64,000 nucleotides of DNA from Rhynchopus sp. YZ270_cl-10 (taxonomy: Eukaryota; Euglenozoa; Diplonemea; Diplonemida; Diplonemidae): the NCBI GenBank assembly GCA_964035575.1, contig OZ037839.1:558001-622000 (forward strand), in the 5' to 3' direction. Positions 20,178 through 30,952 of this stretch are shown here, piece after piece; position 1 is the first letter of the stretch; each line of letters starts with the position of its first letter. The notes under the pieces are model-generated. The model was not told the DNA's origin. It saw only the letters and a program-made list of their open reading frames with translations, and made no database searches. The position numbers and the translations under genes were made by a program.

Positions 20178-21180
20178 CCTGTCTTACTGCGTTTGACCTC
20201 TAATAAAAAGAAGCAAAAATCAAAGTTAGCTTGAAATACAAAGCCTTCTCGCGAACAGTGAACCTCCGTATCAAATGGGGGCAGTTAACCAAGGTCTTTC
20301 CAAAATCATGTTTGGTCGTTTTGCAAACGCCTTAAACCAGATGAAGCGCAACGATCCCCTGCCGAGGCTATAATAGATTACCCTATGTTCTAGGGAACAC
20401 GAATCGCCACACATATTGTGGAAGATTCTGGATATTTTCCAAGAAAAAATCCAACATCTGGAAAACAAATTTTCCCCGCATTATAAACAAAAACGCATAA
20501 CAATAGAGATAAAAACGTCTAGACAAGCATGCGAGGGAAGTCAGACAGCACCCTTGCTTGGAAACCCAAAAAAGGGAAGTTGGAAGTGCAAATGCCTCAC
20601 CGTTCATAGGCGGACACAGGCACTGGTTCTCCGTGGGGTTATCGAACCCCAGAGAGCACTTCGTTGCGATGCAGCGCAAATGATCGTGGAGAAACACAAA
20701 AAATATATATTAAAGTTTTGCTACGACCCTCAGTAGACCCTTTAAATAAATGGGGAGAAGAGGAGGAGGAGGGGGAGGAGAGGGGACACAAAGAAAAGAA
20801 TCGTCTAGCTAACAGACCTGATACGCAACAGATGTATAATAAAAATACCTCCCCTTCACACACACACACACACATTTTGGAACCTTGGTATTTGCCAGGA
20901 TATGGGATGACCAAGGGCACCCTCAAATGTTTTAGCCAAAGCCTTTTGTACGGAAGGTATAAACCAAATTTTAGCAACTTTTACAAAAGGAACCTTCCAA
21001 CGGAAGTCCGTCGGCGGGGATATGATCTGTTTTCAATTTTGAAGGGACCCACCCTTTCTTTCCAAAAATTTCTTTTTGGTTTTTTAAAACAATTCTACAG
21101 TGTCAATAACTATCTTCACAACACAGAAAAAAATTGGAAAACGAAATAGGGGGAGAGTTTGTTACAGGGGGGTAGCCAAA

Positions 21181-21575
21181 TAAAAGGGGCGCCGCTCTTA
21201 TTCGGCGTGCCTAATCGCAAAGTATTGGGTTTTCCGAGCTTTCGGGGTCAACTTGGGGGGCCCTGTACAAAACCTTAAGGGGGGTCCAAAAAAAATTTTC
21301 CCGCCAATTTTTGCCCACAAAAAAGTCATTTCTGAGCGCAAAGTGACCCCATCACAGCACGCACAGACTCCCGAGAATCAAAAAAAAAAAATTTTTTTTT
21401 TCGATTTTTTGTGGGCAAAAATCGGTCGAAAATTTTTTCAGGCCCCCAACCAGTACCTCCCTTAAGACTTTGTACAGGAGGGGGTGCCCCTCTTATTTTC
21501 CAGAGTTCGCCAGATCCCAGGGTGCCGCTCTTATTACCCCTGCCGCTCTTATTCGGCATGCCGCTCTTAATAAGC
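21181..21575. repeat. GCCGCTCTTATTCGGC-repeat block
   Basis: CCGCTCTTATTCGGC occurs at about 21191 and 21542, with shortened versions at 21522 and 21557. Between them a TTTTTGCCCACAAAAAA motif near 21309 is inverted near 21404-21419. The structure suggests a small inverted-repeat element with repeated termini. No gene. Confidence 0.45.
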
Positions 21576-21625
21576 CCCCCCCCCTGTAGTTGTACGCTTC
21601 CACAGAACCCTCACAATATTTTTTT

Positions 21626-22810
21626 TCAACGAGTTGCATGGAACTTTCTTCTTGCGAGGGGTGGGAGGGGGTTGGTTGTGATGTTGGCAGAGTGGGGTTT
21701 TGGGGCACTTGCATCTGGGGAAAAGGCCGCTGTCGGACGCGCAACCATTGTACCACTGAGCTGCGCAGACTTGCCGTTCCTGCGGGCATGCAGAGGGCCC
21801 AGGTCTATACCCGCCAGCACCGCTACACCACGCCGAATACGCATCACCGCGGTCACAGCACAACGTGAGCACGTCACCTCCTTGCAGGATGGGTCCAGCG
21901 TACGCACAACCTCGAGATGCGAGTGGTCGCACATCCGCTGCAGTGGGGTGGCCTCGCAGCTCCGCTTCAGCTCCTTCCGGTACAGCGCCACCCTCGCCTC
22001 GGCGCCTTCTTCGCTTTCCTGCCGCTTTGCGGGGTGTGCCTTCGCCCACTCCTCCAACCCTTTGCTGCTGCTGTCAATCGCATTCAATCCTTCCAGCAGC
22101 TCATCCACCTGCACGGCCCCTTCTTCAGGAGATGTTGCGTACTCTTCACATAGTCTGGTTTGCAGCTCGGTGCAGCCTTTGGCCGTAGGCGTTCGAGAAA
22201 CGCAGCAAAGCAGTCTGCAGCGGACCCGGTAGTCCCGTATATTTTCGTCGACCCCCCCGAGGCGTTCGAAATGGATTTTCCATAGTGCCTGAACGTCGAA
22301 GGCGGAGAATAATGTCTTGTTTGTGCTTAGCAATGTGTAGTGTTCCCGTAGGGTTAAAAAGGGAGTCAAATGGGTGGCCAGGTCTGTGAGGAAGAGGGGC
22401 GCCTTGTGGTGGGGGAGCGGTGGGGACGGCGGGAGGCTCGCGGGCTCTGGGGGTGCTGGGGTGTTCGGGACGGAGGAGGCGGAGAGGCTGGCGTTCTCGC
22501 TGCTGTTGCTCCAGGTGGCTTGCAGGTCTTCTTCTGTGTCGGTGGTGGTGGTGGTCGTCGTGGTGGTGGCGTGAGTGGTAGCTCCACGTGTCCCCCCACG
22601 GCTCAACAACCGCCGCAAAGAAGCGACAGAGTTCATCTCACCCGATGCAGCCCGTTGCTTACCAGGATGCGTCGTGTCCATGTGTCCAGGTGTGTCCCCC
22701 GGTGCATCGTCCGGTGCGTCGTCCTCCATCTCTATGACAATCGGGGTGGCCTGAACAGGAGACATCATCGCGATGGAATACATTCCTGACAGCGCGCGGT
22801 CTCGCGTCAT
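21626..22810 (-). CDS. F-box-like protein with Cys/His cluster
   Basis: The gene encodes 394 residues. The N-terminal 125 residues are disordered, with acidic DDAPDDAPGD repeats, a Thr run and Pro-rich stretches. Residues ~130-175 (FLTDLATHLTPFLTLREHYTL, LSTNKTLFSAFDVQALWK) read as an F-box-like helical motif, the segment that would bind SKP1 in an SCF ubiquitin ligase. A later segment has CDHSH followed by CKEVTCSRC, a possible zinc site, though no family is recognised. This assignment is an inference from pattern only. The C-terminal ~60 residues are Pro/Ala-rich. If real, it would be another ubiquitin-system gene alongside the proteasome subunit and the ubiquitin-like adaptors. Confidence 0.6.
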   Translation of the reverse strand: MTRDRALSGMYSIAMMSPVQATPIVIEMEDDAPDDAPGDTPGHMDTTHPGKQRAASGEMNSVASLRRLLSRGGTRGATTHATTTTTTTTTDTEEDLQATWSNSSENASLSASSVPNTPAPPEPASLPPSPPLPHHKAPLFLTDLATHLTPFLTLREHYTLLSTNKTLFSAFDVQALWKIHFERLGGVDENIRDYRVRCRLLCCVSRTPTAKGCTELQTRLCEEYATSPEEGAVQVDELLEGLNAIDSSSKGLEEWAKAHPAKRQESEEGAEARVALYRKELKRSCEATPLQRMCDHSHLEVVRTLDPSCKEVTCSRCAVTAVMRIRRGVAVLAGIDLGPLHARRNGKSAQLSGTMVARPTAAFSPDASAPKPHSANITTNPLPPLARRKFHATR

Positions 22811-23932
22811 ATTACAATAAGAAGAAAAAGGTGTGTTTCTGTGTTAGGGAGAATTTTGGATGATGTAGGAGAAATGAAAGAAGTAGAGCTGCAATACAAA
22901 GCCCTCTCGTGACAGTGCACCTTAAAGAAAGAGTTGGCGTTAAAGGGGCAAGCCCGGAAAACTGACTGTTCCATGAATACGTTTAGACTGGAGATCATGT
23001 GTCCTCAACTTCAGAGTCAAAAAAGTTTTCAAAAAAAAAAATGACAGAGGAGGAAACAGGGGTTGTTCGTTGTTGTTGTCTTTTTTTGTTTCTTGTTTTT
23101 TCTTCTTTTTTTTTCTTTTTTTTCTTTTTTTTCGCGAGCACTTTTTTTTTTGGAGGTTTTTTGTTTTGTTTTGTGCCAAAGAAATAACAAGGATGGGGTG
23201 GGCAATGAGAAAAAAAAAAAAATTGAAAACAAAAAAAAGGTGAAAGAGGGGGAGAGAGAGAAAGAAAACGATGAAACTGGGTTTGTAACACTTTCGTCAC
23301 CTTAGTGTTTTGACGCCTTTATTTTTTCTTCTTTTTTAAACAACACAACAGTATGTAAAATAGCTGCGCCCCATATGCACAGAAAAGTGCACAAAGCGTC
23401 AGCTCGCATCCACGCAGATGGGGGGAAATGAACAAAAAAAAAAATCCCCCCTTTTTCCCTTTTTTTCCAGCCGTTCAATATCTCCGTTGAACGTGTAGTG
23501 TACTATCGCCACACCTTGTACTGGGATGTATCTCGGGGTGGTTCAAACAAGGAGCAACAGATCACAACTTCATATACTCACTTCTCCAGAGGAAGATGAA
23601 CATAAAAAAAAAAGTAGTGGAGCACACTCTAGGGTGGCTACACTAATACAACCAAGTTTTCAAAAAAACAAGAAAAAAAAAATACTTGAAAGATGAATGT
23701 GCTTCTCGCGCGCACATAAAAAAACAAAACGGTTACTTCAAGAGAGAGCCAAATGTAATTTTTTTTTTTTTTAACGATTCCTTTTTTTTTTTGTTTTTGT
23801 TTTTTTTGTTGAAAAATTGATAAACGTATAACCACCTCGCTAATTCACACATCCTATCATTTTCTGTTCATCGCCTTTTTTTTGTTTTGTTTTTGTTTGT
23901 TTTTTTTGTAAGTTCGTCATAATTGTACATAA
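22811..23932. other. Spacer with homopolymers and repeats
   Basis: A dispersed-repeat copy lies at 22886-22925, just upstream of the F-box-like gene. At 23615-23663 there is an inverted copy of the 50-bp repeat found in proteasome introns 3 and 4. Long T and A runs create spurious frames. No gene. Confidence 0.5.
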
Positions 23933-24084
23933 ATGTATGGTAGTAATACGCGGCTTTTGCGTAGCCCGAATACCCAGAGTCTTCGCTATCATGTACCGGG
24001 GGTACCGTCGGTACCTCCAAGGAAAAAAATCGGGGTGAAAAAAACTCGATTTTTAAGGGGTAGTTTGAAAATGTTTTTTCATAC

Positions 24085-24225
24085 TGTGGGTGTTATAACG
24101 TTATGGATAACGTTATTTTTGTTATAACGTTATTTTTGTTATAACGTTATCCAATAACGTTATAACAAAAAATAAAAGTGTTATAACGTTATCGATAACG
24201 TTATAACACCGTTATAACTGTTATT
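24085..24225. repeat. TTATAACGTTAT palindrome cluster
   Basis: Overlapping copies of GTTATAACGTTAT and GATAACGTTATAAC, with TTTTTGTTATAACGTTAT repeats between them, can form several alternative hairpins. Similar words recur at 26390-26435 in the opposite arm of the surrounding element. Confidence 0.75.
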
Positions 24226-24474
24226 TTTGTTATTGCGTTATGGTACCCAGGCACCCGGGCACCCAGGTACCCAGGTACCCAGGTACCCAGGTACCCAGGT
24301 ACCCAGGTACCCAGGTACCCAGGTACCCAGGTACCCAGGTACCCAGGTACCCAGTACACAGTGCCGGTGTACCTGGGTACCTGGGTACCTGTGTACGTGG
24401 GTACCTGGACCTGGGTGCCTGTGCCTGGGCACCTGGGTACCATAACGCAATAACAAAAATAACCCCCAATGACA
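24219..24474. repeat. GGTACCCA minisatellite in a giant hairpin
   Basis: About a dozen copies of the 8-bp unit ACCCAGGT (24240-24355) are followed by an inverted array (GTACCTGG words, 24367-24445). The outer arms TGTTATTTTTGTTATTGCG and CGCAATAACAAAAATAAC are also inverted, so 24219-24474 could fold as one hairpin of about 256 nt. The repeats keep several frames open and give meaningless GTQVPRYP peptides. Confidence 0.85.
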
Positions 24475-26601
24475 TAACGAAGTATCGCTTGAAAGTACCG
24501 TTCAATATACCTTTCTTGGTGTGCATGAAGTAGCACACAAGCATTGCCAAGGTATATCAACCGATAAATCAATCAGATAAACGTTACATCATTGGAAAAT
24601 TGTTGGCACCGCCCCCCTGTCTTCGTATTTATTACGTCGACAGGCCAAACAGCGTTGGGCTCAGAAGAAGCAGTGCAAGACACTGGGGATCAACATGAGA
24701 ACCAACTCCCAACAACACAGGCTACCGAAGTAGCAGGTGGGGTGTTGCGGGTGTTTGGGGTGAAAGAAAATCGATTTTGGTAAGTTCCAGCAGAAAATTC
24801 TTAAGTTTGCACTAGTCGAGAAGGGTTACCACTTGCCTACTAAATCTTCGTGCATGTGCACCCATTTAAGGGTGGAGAAGCGTGACACGCACATACAAGT
24901 ATGCACGTTACTTCAACAAAGGCTGAATTCTGGTAATTCTAAGGGATGTGAATTACAGCCACCACATGGTTGTCATTAGGCTACTACCTTCGTCGTAGAC
25001 GTATACAAAGGTTTCGCCCCCTTCTCTTTCATGCAAACTTAAGAAAATTCTGAAGTAACTACAACCTGGCGTGCGGGTACAGATGCATTGCTTTGTTCTT
25101 TCCTCAAAGTCATGTGTGATCTCTCGGGTCTGTACTAAAGTCAGTGTTTAGATAAGCATCCACTTGACTCGTTCTAACAACCGTTGAAATCTAGAACAAA
25201 ACAATACACTGCCCCTTCTCACACCAAGCCGCCATGCTTCAAGAGCATGCCCTGGGCAAAAATTACTGTGACAAAAACTGGTTTCTGGGGGAACGCAATA
25301 TTTTCTTGTGCCTAGTCCTCCGCGAGCAGAGGACAGACTTTCCAGAAGGTTTCCAAAGTCGAATTTCTTGCACACGCTATGCTCCCTGGGTTAAATGGCT
25401 ATAGCAGTGACTGACTAAGAGTTTCATAATAATTAGGGTGGTCTATGGGGGTGGTGTAAAACAAAACTAAAATCAATGATGAGTGATTTATTAGAGTATT
25501 ATTAGAGTTTTGTAGATTATTACAAGCTCTTGGCAAGCTCTTGTGATGGGTCTAGGTCTGGGATTTTTCTGTGGAAAATGAGTGGAAACTGTGTAATTAA
25601 GTATTTGTAATTACACGCTTCCACTCCAGACCTGCACAACATATCAGGCAGCAAAAATAAAAAATTCTCAATTTTTTGTGGGGGAAAATTGCTGGGGAAA
25701 ATATTTGGTCTCAAAATCAGCGAGCCGGGGTGACCAAAACAACGGAGGTCGTTGGTTCAATGAAGAAGTGCAAGCGATGACCCATCTGGGACGGAGGAAC
25801 GCGTCTTTATGTATCCTGCATTACGCGGGTACGTCGACCAAGCTCTCCCGGGGTCCTCCAGACCCCCCTTGCACTTTTCACCTCCTCCCTCCCCTTCACC
25901 TACCACCATCGCTTTAGGGAGGCGTCTTTAGCGGTTACACATTGCACGCCTGTAACAGGATTTTGTGCTCGTCAATAATTGCGCGTCAATGAAAACTACT
26001 AATTGTAAGTTATGTTTTGGAAGAATTTTTAAATTGGAACTTTTTTGAGAGTGGCTATTTTTGGGACTCATTTTTTCTCGGGACACATTTTTGGTGGATT
26101 TTTGGTGTGTAGGAGGTAAAAATATGTAACTTTCGGCCATTTTTGGTATTTTTGTTGGCAAAATCTGGCGTTTTTGGCATTTTTGTGGGAAAAAATGTTG
26201 AAAATAACACTCAAATAACACTCCAATAACACTTTTTTTGTTGGATTTTTTTTAAAATATGAAAAAAACATGTTTTTGGGGCATTTTTTTTGTTGTAACC
26301 CCCCCAAAAAAATTTTTTGGGGGGTTTTGGGCACGTTCCGAACCACTCCTGGCCCTTAGAAGTAGATAGGAAAAAAAATAACAAAAATAACACTTTTAAT
26401 AACGTTATTAACGTTATAGATAACGTTATAACACCCACAGTATGTTTTTTGTATGTTTTGAAAGTGCTTTGTGCTCTGTTTAATTTTGCTTGATAGTTTT
26501 TTAGACGTGGGGTTGGAACTCAATTTTTAAGGGGTACCGATGGTACCCCCAACGGTACTTCAGCGTCTAGGGCGGAAACTTCTTTTTTTATTACCATACA
26601 T

Positions 26602-28095
26602 CTATCACTGTTGAAAAACACCCACGCAGCGGAAAAAAAAGGGGGAAGAAGGGGAAAGGGAGAAACAACCTGTTATGTGGACACAGCCACATTACCTTCT
26701 AATTGTAAGATGATCCCACATCTGTTTTAAGTCACCTTTTGAAGGGATTTAAAAAGTAGGGTAAAAGTGTCACTTTGTCGTTCCCTCACCCTCCCCTTTC
26801 TTGTAGTTTTTTTTATGCGTTGACGCTTCCACACACACTATATCTCACCTGTAGGGTGGTAGTGTTGCGGAGCAGGGTTGGGGTGAGGGTGAAACGACGT
26901 GACACTTTCCGCTCACAAAGTAGTGTGCGTAAAAAAAGGGAGGGGGGGGGAAATGGTTGGTTTTTCTCTGTCTTTTTGCTCTTAAAGCCACCAATTTAGG
27001 GGGATCTGTCTATCTACTGAAAGAAAGCTCTTTGTTTTTTTTTGTTTTTTGTTTTTTTTTTTTTTTTTGCAAAAATGGGTGTGCGTTTGTTTTTTTTTTT
27101 TTTTTTGGTCGTGCTTCAAGGCGCTTCGCTCGCGGGAGGGGATGATAATTTTTATTAAAAAATCACTTTTTTTTTTAGAAAAATCTTTTGAGAGAGAGAG
27201 AGAGAGAGAGAGGGAGGGAGGGGGTAAGTCCAAAAACCATTTTGTTATTTACTGTGCTTGTATTAACATTGGGGCATAAATATATTTTTGACACAAATAA
27301 TTTTTCGGGAGGAGTAAAAAAAATAATAATTGAGCCTATCTTCAAAGCCCAATTGGTTTTTGTACTCCGAATTTTGTGTTTAGAGATTTGGTCTTTTTTA
27401 TAATATTTTTTTCTGAAAAAAGAATTTTTTTTGCCATTCCTTTTACGGAACGGAGCAATGTTATGTACGGTCCTGGAAACTCCAAAAAAAAATGGAAGTC
27501 GGCCAGCGAAAGAAGGTGTTGCCTTTCTTTAAACAAACTGGCAAACAAAAGGGAGAGGGGTGTCATCACTCACCATGGCACATCATTGAAATCACATTGC
27601 TTTACCAAGGGTTTTTGAGAAGGGTCAAAAATTTTGTCCATTTTTTTTCGTACAATATCATTACAAGCACAGTACTATTTTTCTCTCTGGTTAGGACTTG
27701 TCGTAATAAGAGGGGATGTAAGGGGAGATGGGGGCTGTTTTATGTGACAGGGGGAATCCGAAAAATGGAAAATAAAAATGGGGGAGGAATTTTTTTTTTT
27801 GAAAGATAAAAATGGGACGGGAGAATAAAAGACGCCCTCACCCAACCACTATCCCCTTTTCAGCTCACTTGTTTTCTCGCTTTTTTTCTGTAAAAATTTC
27901 CCCCTCCCCTGGCCTGAAAAGGGGTACGAAAAATGGTTGATGCGGTCTCGTGCGGAATCACCTTTAAAAAAAGCGCTTGAAAAGATGAAAAAACCTCTGA
28001 TTCACACATCTGAAACGAAAAAAAAAAAGTATGCTTGTGTCTCTCCTTCTCTTTTTTGATCGTTCTTGTTTTGCATTGATGCATCCACCATTTTT
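26602..28095. other. Spacer, no gene recognised
   Basis: Dominated by T and A runs and a (GA)n tract at about 27188-27212. Short frames have no coding character. Confidence 0.45.
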
Positions 28096-28227
28096 AGGGA
28101 CCTTGCACATCCCACCTGATTTTTTACCCCGCGTATAGCGTATAGGCGCGTAAAGGCTGGGAAAAACGGGTGGGGTTTGTCCTATCTTTACGCGCCTATA
28201 CGCGGGGCAAAAATCAGGTGGATATCC
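28096..28227. repeat. Inverted repeat CCACCTGATTTTT...CGCGTATA
   Basis: The left arm (about 28109-28157, CCACCTGATTTTTTACCCCG and GTATAGGCGCGTAAAG) pairs with the right arm (about 28184-28221, CTTTACGCGCCTATACGCGG). Outer TAGGGA/TCCCTA words extend the symmetry. It looks like a ~130-bp miniature inverted-repeat element. Confidence 0.65.
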
Positions 28228-28436
28228 CTAAAGGAAAAAGAGAGAAAAATCAGGGCAAAAAGGGCGGGGGAGAGAAAAAAAAATGTGCAGAACTTCCTCA
28301 GTCTTCACGAATCTGAACAAGAATTTCAAAGAAACAAAAGCACGGTTCAGAAGGACTCAAAACGAACTAACCAAGAGGCACATTCCAGCACACAAAAATG
28401 AAATACCATCCCCCCCTTCTTTATTCGTTGTTTGTT

Positions 28437-28932
28437 GGTGCTTCCCGGGGGGTATGCATTTCACAAATTTTCAATTCAATTCACAACTTTTCACAACTAT
28501 TCACCACCCTTTTTTTCTTCGTTGGTGAAGCTTTTAAATGCCGGCATTTGCATTTCCGGAATCCGTCCGGCCAGTGGTGGGGTCAATTTGCCGAAATGGA
28601 CAAGTTCTCGTCATTTCCGCACAGTACGCAGTACACAGGTACACAGGTACACCACATCACGTTCTATCTTGTGAATCCCAAAATACCCCTCAATGGGTGG
28701 GCCACCACCCAACCCAAAAAAAAAACCCCCAAAAAAAATAAAATCAATTCACAACTTTTCACAACTTTTCACAACTTTTCGCACTTTTCACAACTTTTCA
28801 CAATTTTTCACCATTTTTCACCATTTTTCACCAGCCTTCACAATTTTATAGCGGTTTTCGTGTTGTGAAAATTTGTGAAAACTTGTCACATTTTGTGAAA
28901 ATTTGTGAAATGCATACCCCCCGGGAAGCACC
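28437..28932. mobile_element. 496-bp miniature element with 14-bp target duplication
   Basis: Near-perfect 36-bp terminal inverted repeats start GGTGCTTCCCGGGGGGTATG. They are flanked by ATTCGTTGTTTGTT (28423-28436) and ATTTGTTGTTTGTT (28933-28946), a duplication with one mismatch. The interior is full of TTTTCACAAC repeats and a fragment of another dispersed repeat (TTCCGGAATCCGTCCGG near 28553). No open reading frame of note, so it is non-autonomous. Confidence 0.85.
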
Positions 28933-28946
28933 ATTTGTTGTTTGTT

Positions 28947-30001
28947 GCATCCATCCAAATAGACTGTGACTTCAGGGTATGACAACATGAATAGAAAGTG
29001 TCACTTCCTCTTCCCTCCGCGTGTAGTTAGTGTGTGATTTACGCTTCTGCACACACCATCTCACACTGTAGGGTGGTTTGAAAATGTTTTTTTGTATGTT
29101 TTGAAAGTGCTTTGTGCTCTGTTTAATTTTGCTTGATAGTTTTGTAGACGTGGGGTTGGAGGAAGGCCTGTAGGGTGGTTCGACCCCACGAAGTAACATC
29201 ACTTTGTTTGTTTGTGCGACAAAAAAACCAGAGGGGGGGAGAAGAAAAAAAACGCAGAAAATATAAAAGACGGAGGTGAAGGCAGCGAAGGGAAGGAGTT
29301 GGAAAATCACCTAAGTGACCACCTAGGTGGCGCAACTAGGGTCTGTACTCAATGTTGTGGCCGAAAGCTTTTTTATTTTTATTTTTGTACCACTTTATAT
29401 TTTTGTAGTTTCGACAATCACCTGTCTGAGGACGGGTTCTGTACACAAAGTTTTTTTTTTATAGTGTCAAAATCGCTTGGGATTTATATTTTTTTGGGAA
29501 GAAAGCTCGCTATTGATCATGATCGACATAATCACCCACTGAGGGTGGGTTATGTGCTCAAATAACACAAAAAGATTTTTTCTGGAATAATGTACTTTGT
29601 TGCACATCGCTTTTTCATTTTTCATTTTTTCTTCATTTTCATTTTTTGTTGTTTTTTCTTCTTTTTCGGAATAATTCTTTTTTTTGTTTTTGTTTTTGTT
29701 TTTGCCTTTTAAAGTTTTTTATTTGCACCCCTTTTCTGTATATTTTCAATACCAAAAATTTTTTTTTGAACGAAACTACCCAGGGAAATAGCTTGGTTTC
29801 CTCCCCCCCCCCCGGGTCGCCCCTCTCCCCCCAGCACACCCCATGCATTTCAACAGATTTTTTTTTTTTTTTTTTTTTTTTTTGGTAATTTTGCATTTTT
29901 TTCCAATCATTTTCTCACCCTCCTCCCCCCCCTCTTTCCCCTTCTGCTTCTGCTTCTCCTTCTCCATTTTTTTTTTTTTTTTTTTTTTTGTATTTCTATT
30001 T
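28947..30001. other. Spacer, no gene recognised
   Basis: Contains a repeated block (29087-29160) shared with 26440-26515, and two related words around 29414 and 29529 (CGACAATCACC / CGACATAATCACC). Poly-T tracts adjoin the kinase gene 3' end. No gene. Confidence 0.45.
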
Positions 30002-30907
30002 TTAAAACCTTGGTGAATTGCAGGTTTCAGCGAGGGTAGGTGAGCCGGGTTCGTCGACGGTACCAGCGTCAAGTCTAACATTGTCAAAACCTGTTTGAAA
30101 CCAGCTGTGGCGGATGACTGCTTCAATGCTTAGACGCGACTCTGGGTTGCGGACAAGCATCTTGGAGATGATATCCTTTGCGCCTGAGGAGAAGTCCCGG
30201 CTCATGTCGTACTCCCCTTTCATGATCTTCGCCAGCAGAGTAGGAATATGAGGGTCCACGAAGGGCAGGTACCCCGCAAGCGTAACATACAAGATCACAC
30301 CACAGGACCACACATCCGCGCTAAAACCGTTGTACCCTTCCTTTTCTAAGACCTCTGGGGCAACGTAGTTCGGCGTTCCGCACACAGTCTGCAGCTGCAT
30401 CGAGTCAACCACCTGACCAGATTCCGTTGTAGGCTGAATATTTGAAAGACCAAAATCACTGATTTTGAGACCCTGGTCGGAAAGAAGGATGTTCTCTGGC
30501 TTCAAATCACGGTGCGCCACCCCCTGTTGATGCACGTATCGGACACCCAAAATGAGGTCCTGGAAATACGATCGGGCGATCGATTCTTCGAGACCTTTCC
30601 TCGTGTCGACAATTTTTTGGAAGAGTTCGCCGCCCTCGACGAGCTCCATGACCATGTAAATGTTATTGCTAGTCTGCAGGGTGTCGTAGAGGTTAACCAC
30701 GTTGGGGTGGCTCAGAGACTTCATAATGGAAATCTCACGGTACAGCTGCTTCGCCGTGCGCGTATTCCTGCACAGCATCTCCTTTTTCATGATCTTGACT
30801 GCAACCTTCTTGCCCGTTTCTATCTCGTATCCACGCTTCACCTCTCCAAAGCTCCCTTTACCAAGCACACTCTCCTCCAACCTAAACCGTCCAATAATTT
30901 TTCCCAT
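30002..30907 (-). CDS. Ser/Thr protein kinase, SNF1/CIPK-like (CAMKL)
   Basis: The gene encodes 301 residues, almost entirely kinase domain. All catalytic elements are present: glycine loop GKGSFGEV (16-23), VAVK lysine K38, helix-C glutamate E58, HRDLKPEN (132-139), DFG (151-153), a candidate activation-loop threonine T174 before CGTPNYVAPE, and the APE motif (183-185). The segment around SRDFSSGAKDIISKMLVRNP resembles AMPK/SNF1 and plant CIPK kinases. The regulatory C-terminal region of those families (UBA, NAF or KA1) is absent; only ~25 Pro/Ser-containing residues follow. It phosphorylates proteins on Ser/Thr; the substrate is unknown. It could act with the CBS protein at 12081-13403, but that is inference. 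Confidence 0.9.
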   Translation of the reverse strand: MGKIIGRFRLEESVLGKGSFGEVKRGYEIETGKKVAVKIMKKEMLCRNTRTAKQLYREISIMKSLSHPNVVNLYDTLQTSNNIYMVMELVEGGELFQKIVDTRKGLEESIARSYFQDLILGVRYVHQQGVAHRDLKPENILLSDQGLKISDFGLSNIQPTTESGQVVDSMQLQTVCGTPNYVAPEVLEKEGYNGFSADVWSCGVILYVTLAGYLPFVDPHIPTLLAKIMKGEYDMSRDFSSGAKDIISKMLVRNPESRLSIEAVIRHSWFQTGFDNVRLDAGTVDEPGSPTLAETCNSPRF

Positions 30908-30952
30908 TTTTTTGTGTTGTGTTGTTTTTCTGAGTAGGTTTGTTAATATACT

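Larger units (their letters stand above)
18546..21180. other. Spacer with repeats, no gene recognised
   Basis: It contains dispersed-repeat copies at 18809-18900 and 20226-20270, an AAGTTGGAAGTGCAAATGCC motif near 20578, and two partial copies (19590-19660, 21090-21160) of a repeat also present in proteasome intron 2, with the core TATCTTCAC and CGAAATAGGGGGAG. The rest is homopolymer-rich. No supported gene. Confidence 0.5.
23933..26601. mobile_element. Possible 2.67-kb inverted-repeat element
   Basis: The ends are ATGTATGGTAGTAATA (left) and TATTACCATACAT (right). Further in, both arms share GTACCG...GGTACCGTCGGTACC-like words, an AATTTTTAAGGGG-type block, and CATACTGTGGGTGTTATAAC. The arms are ~150-200 bp and imperfect. 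The interior holds a large hairpin (24085-24474) and AT-rich sequence; no transposase was found and short frames at 25148-25375 and 25678-25917 are unrecognised. A target duplication is not evident. A fragment of the right arm (GAAAGTGCTTTGTGCTCTG) recurs at 29099. Confidence 0.5.

Noticed and set aside
21720-21800. tRNA-like stretch on the minus strand (GCGCAGCTCAGTGGTACAAT)
   Set aside because: It resembles a D-arm/A-box, but no matching T-arm (GGTTCGA-type) or acceptor stem follows, and it lies in frame within the F-box-like gene.
24200-24572. Frames with VPRYPGTQ-type repeats
   Set aside because: Products of the GGTACCCA minisatellite and its inverted array; no coding character outside it.
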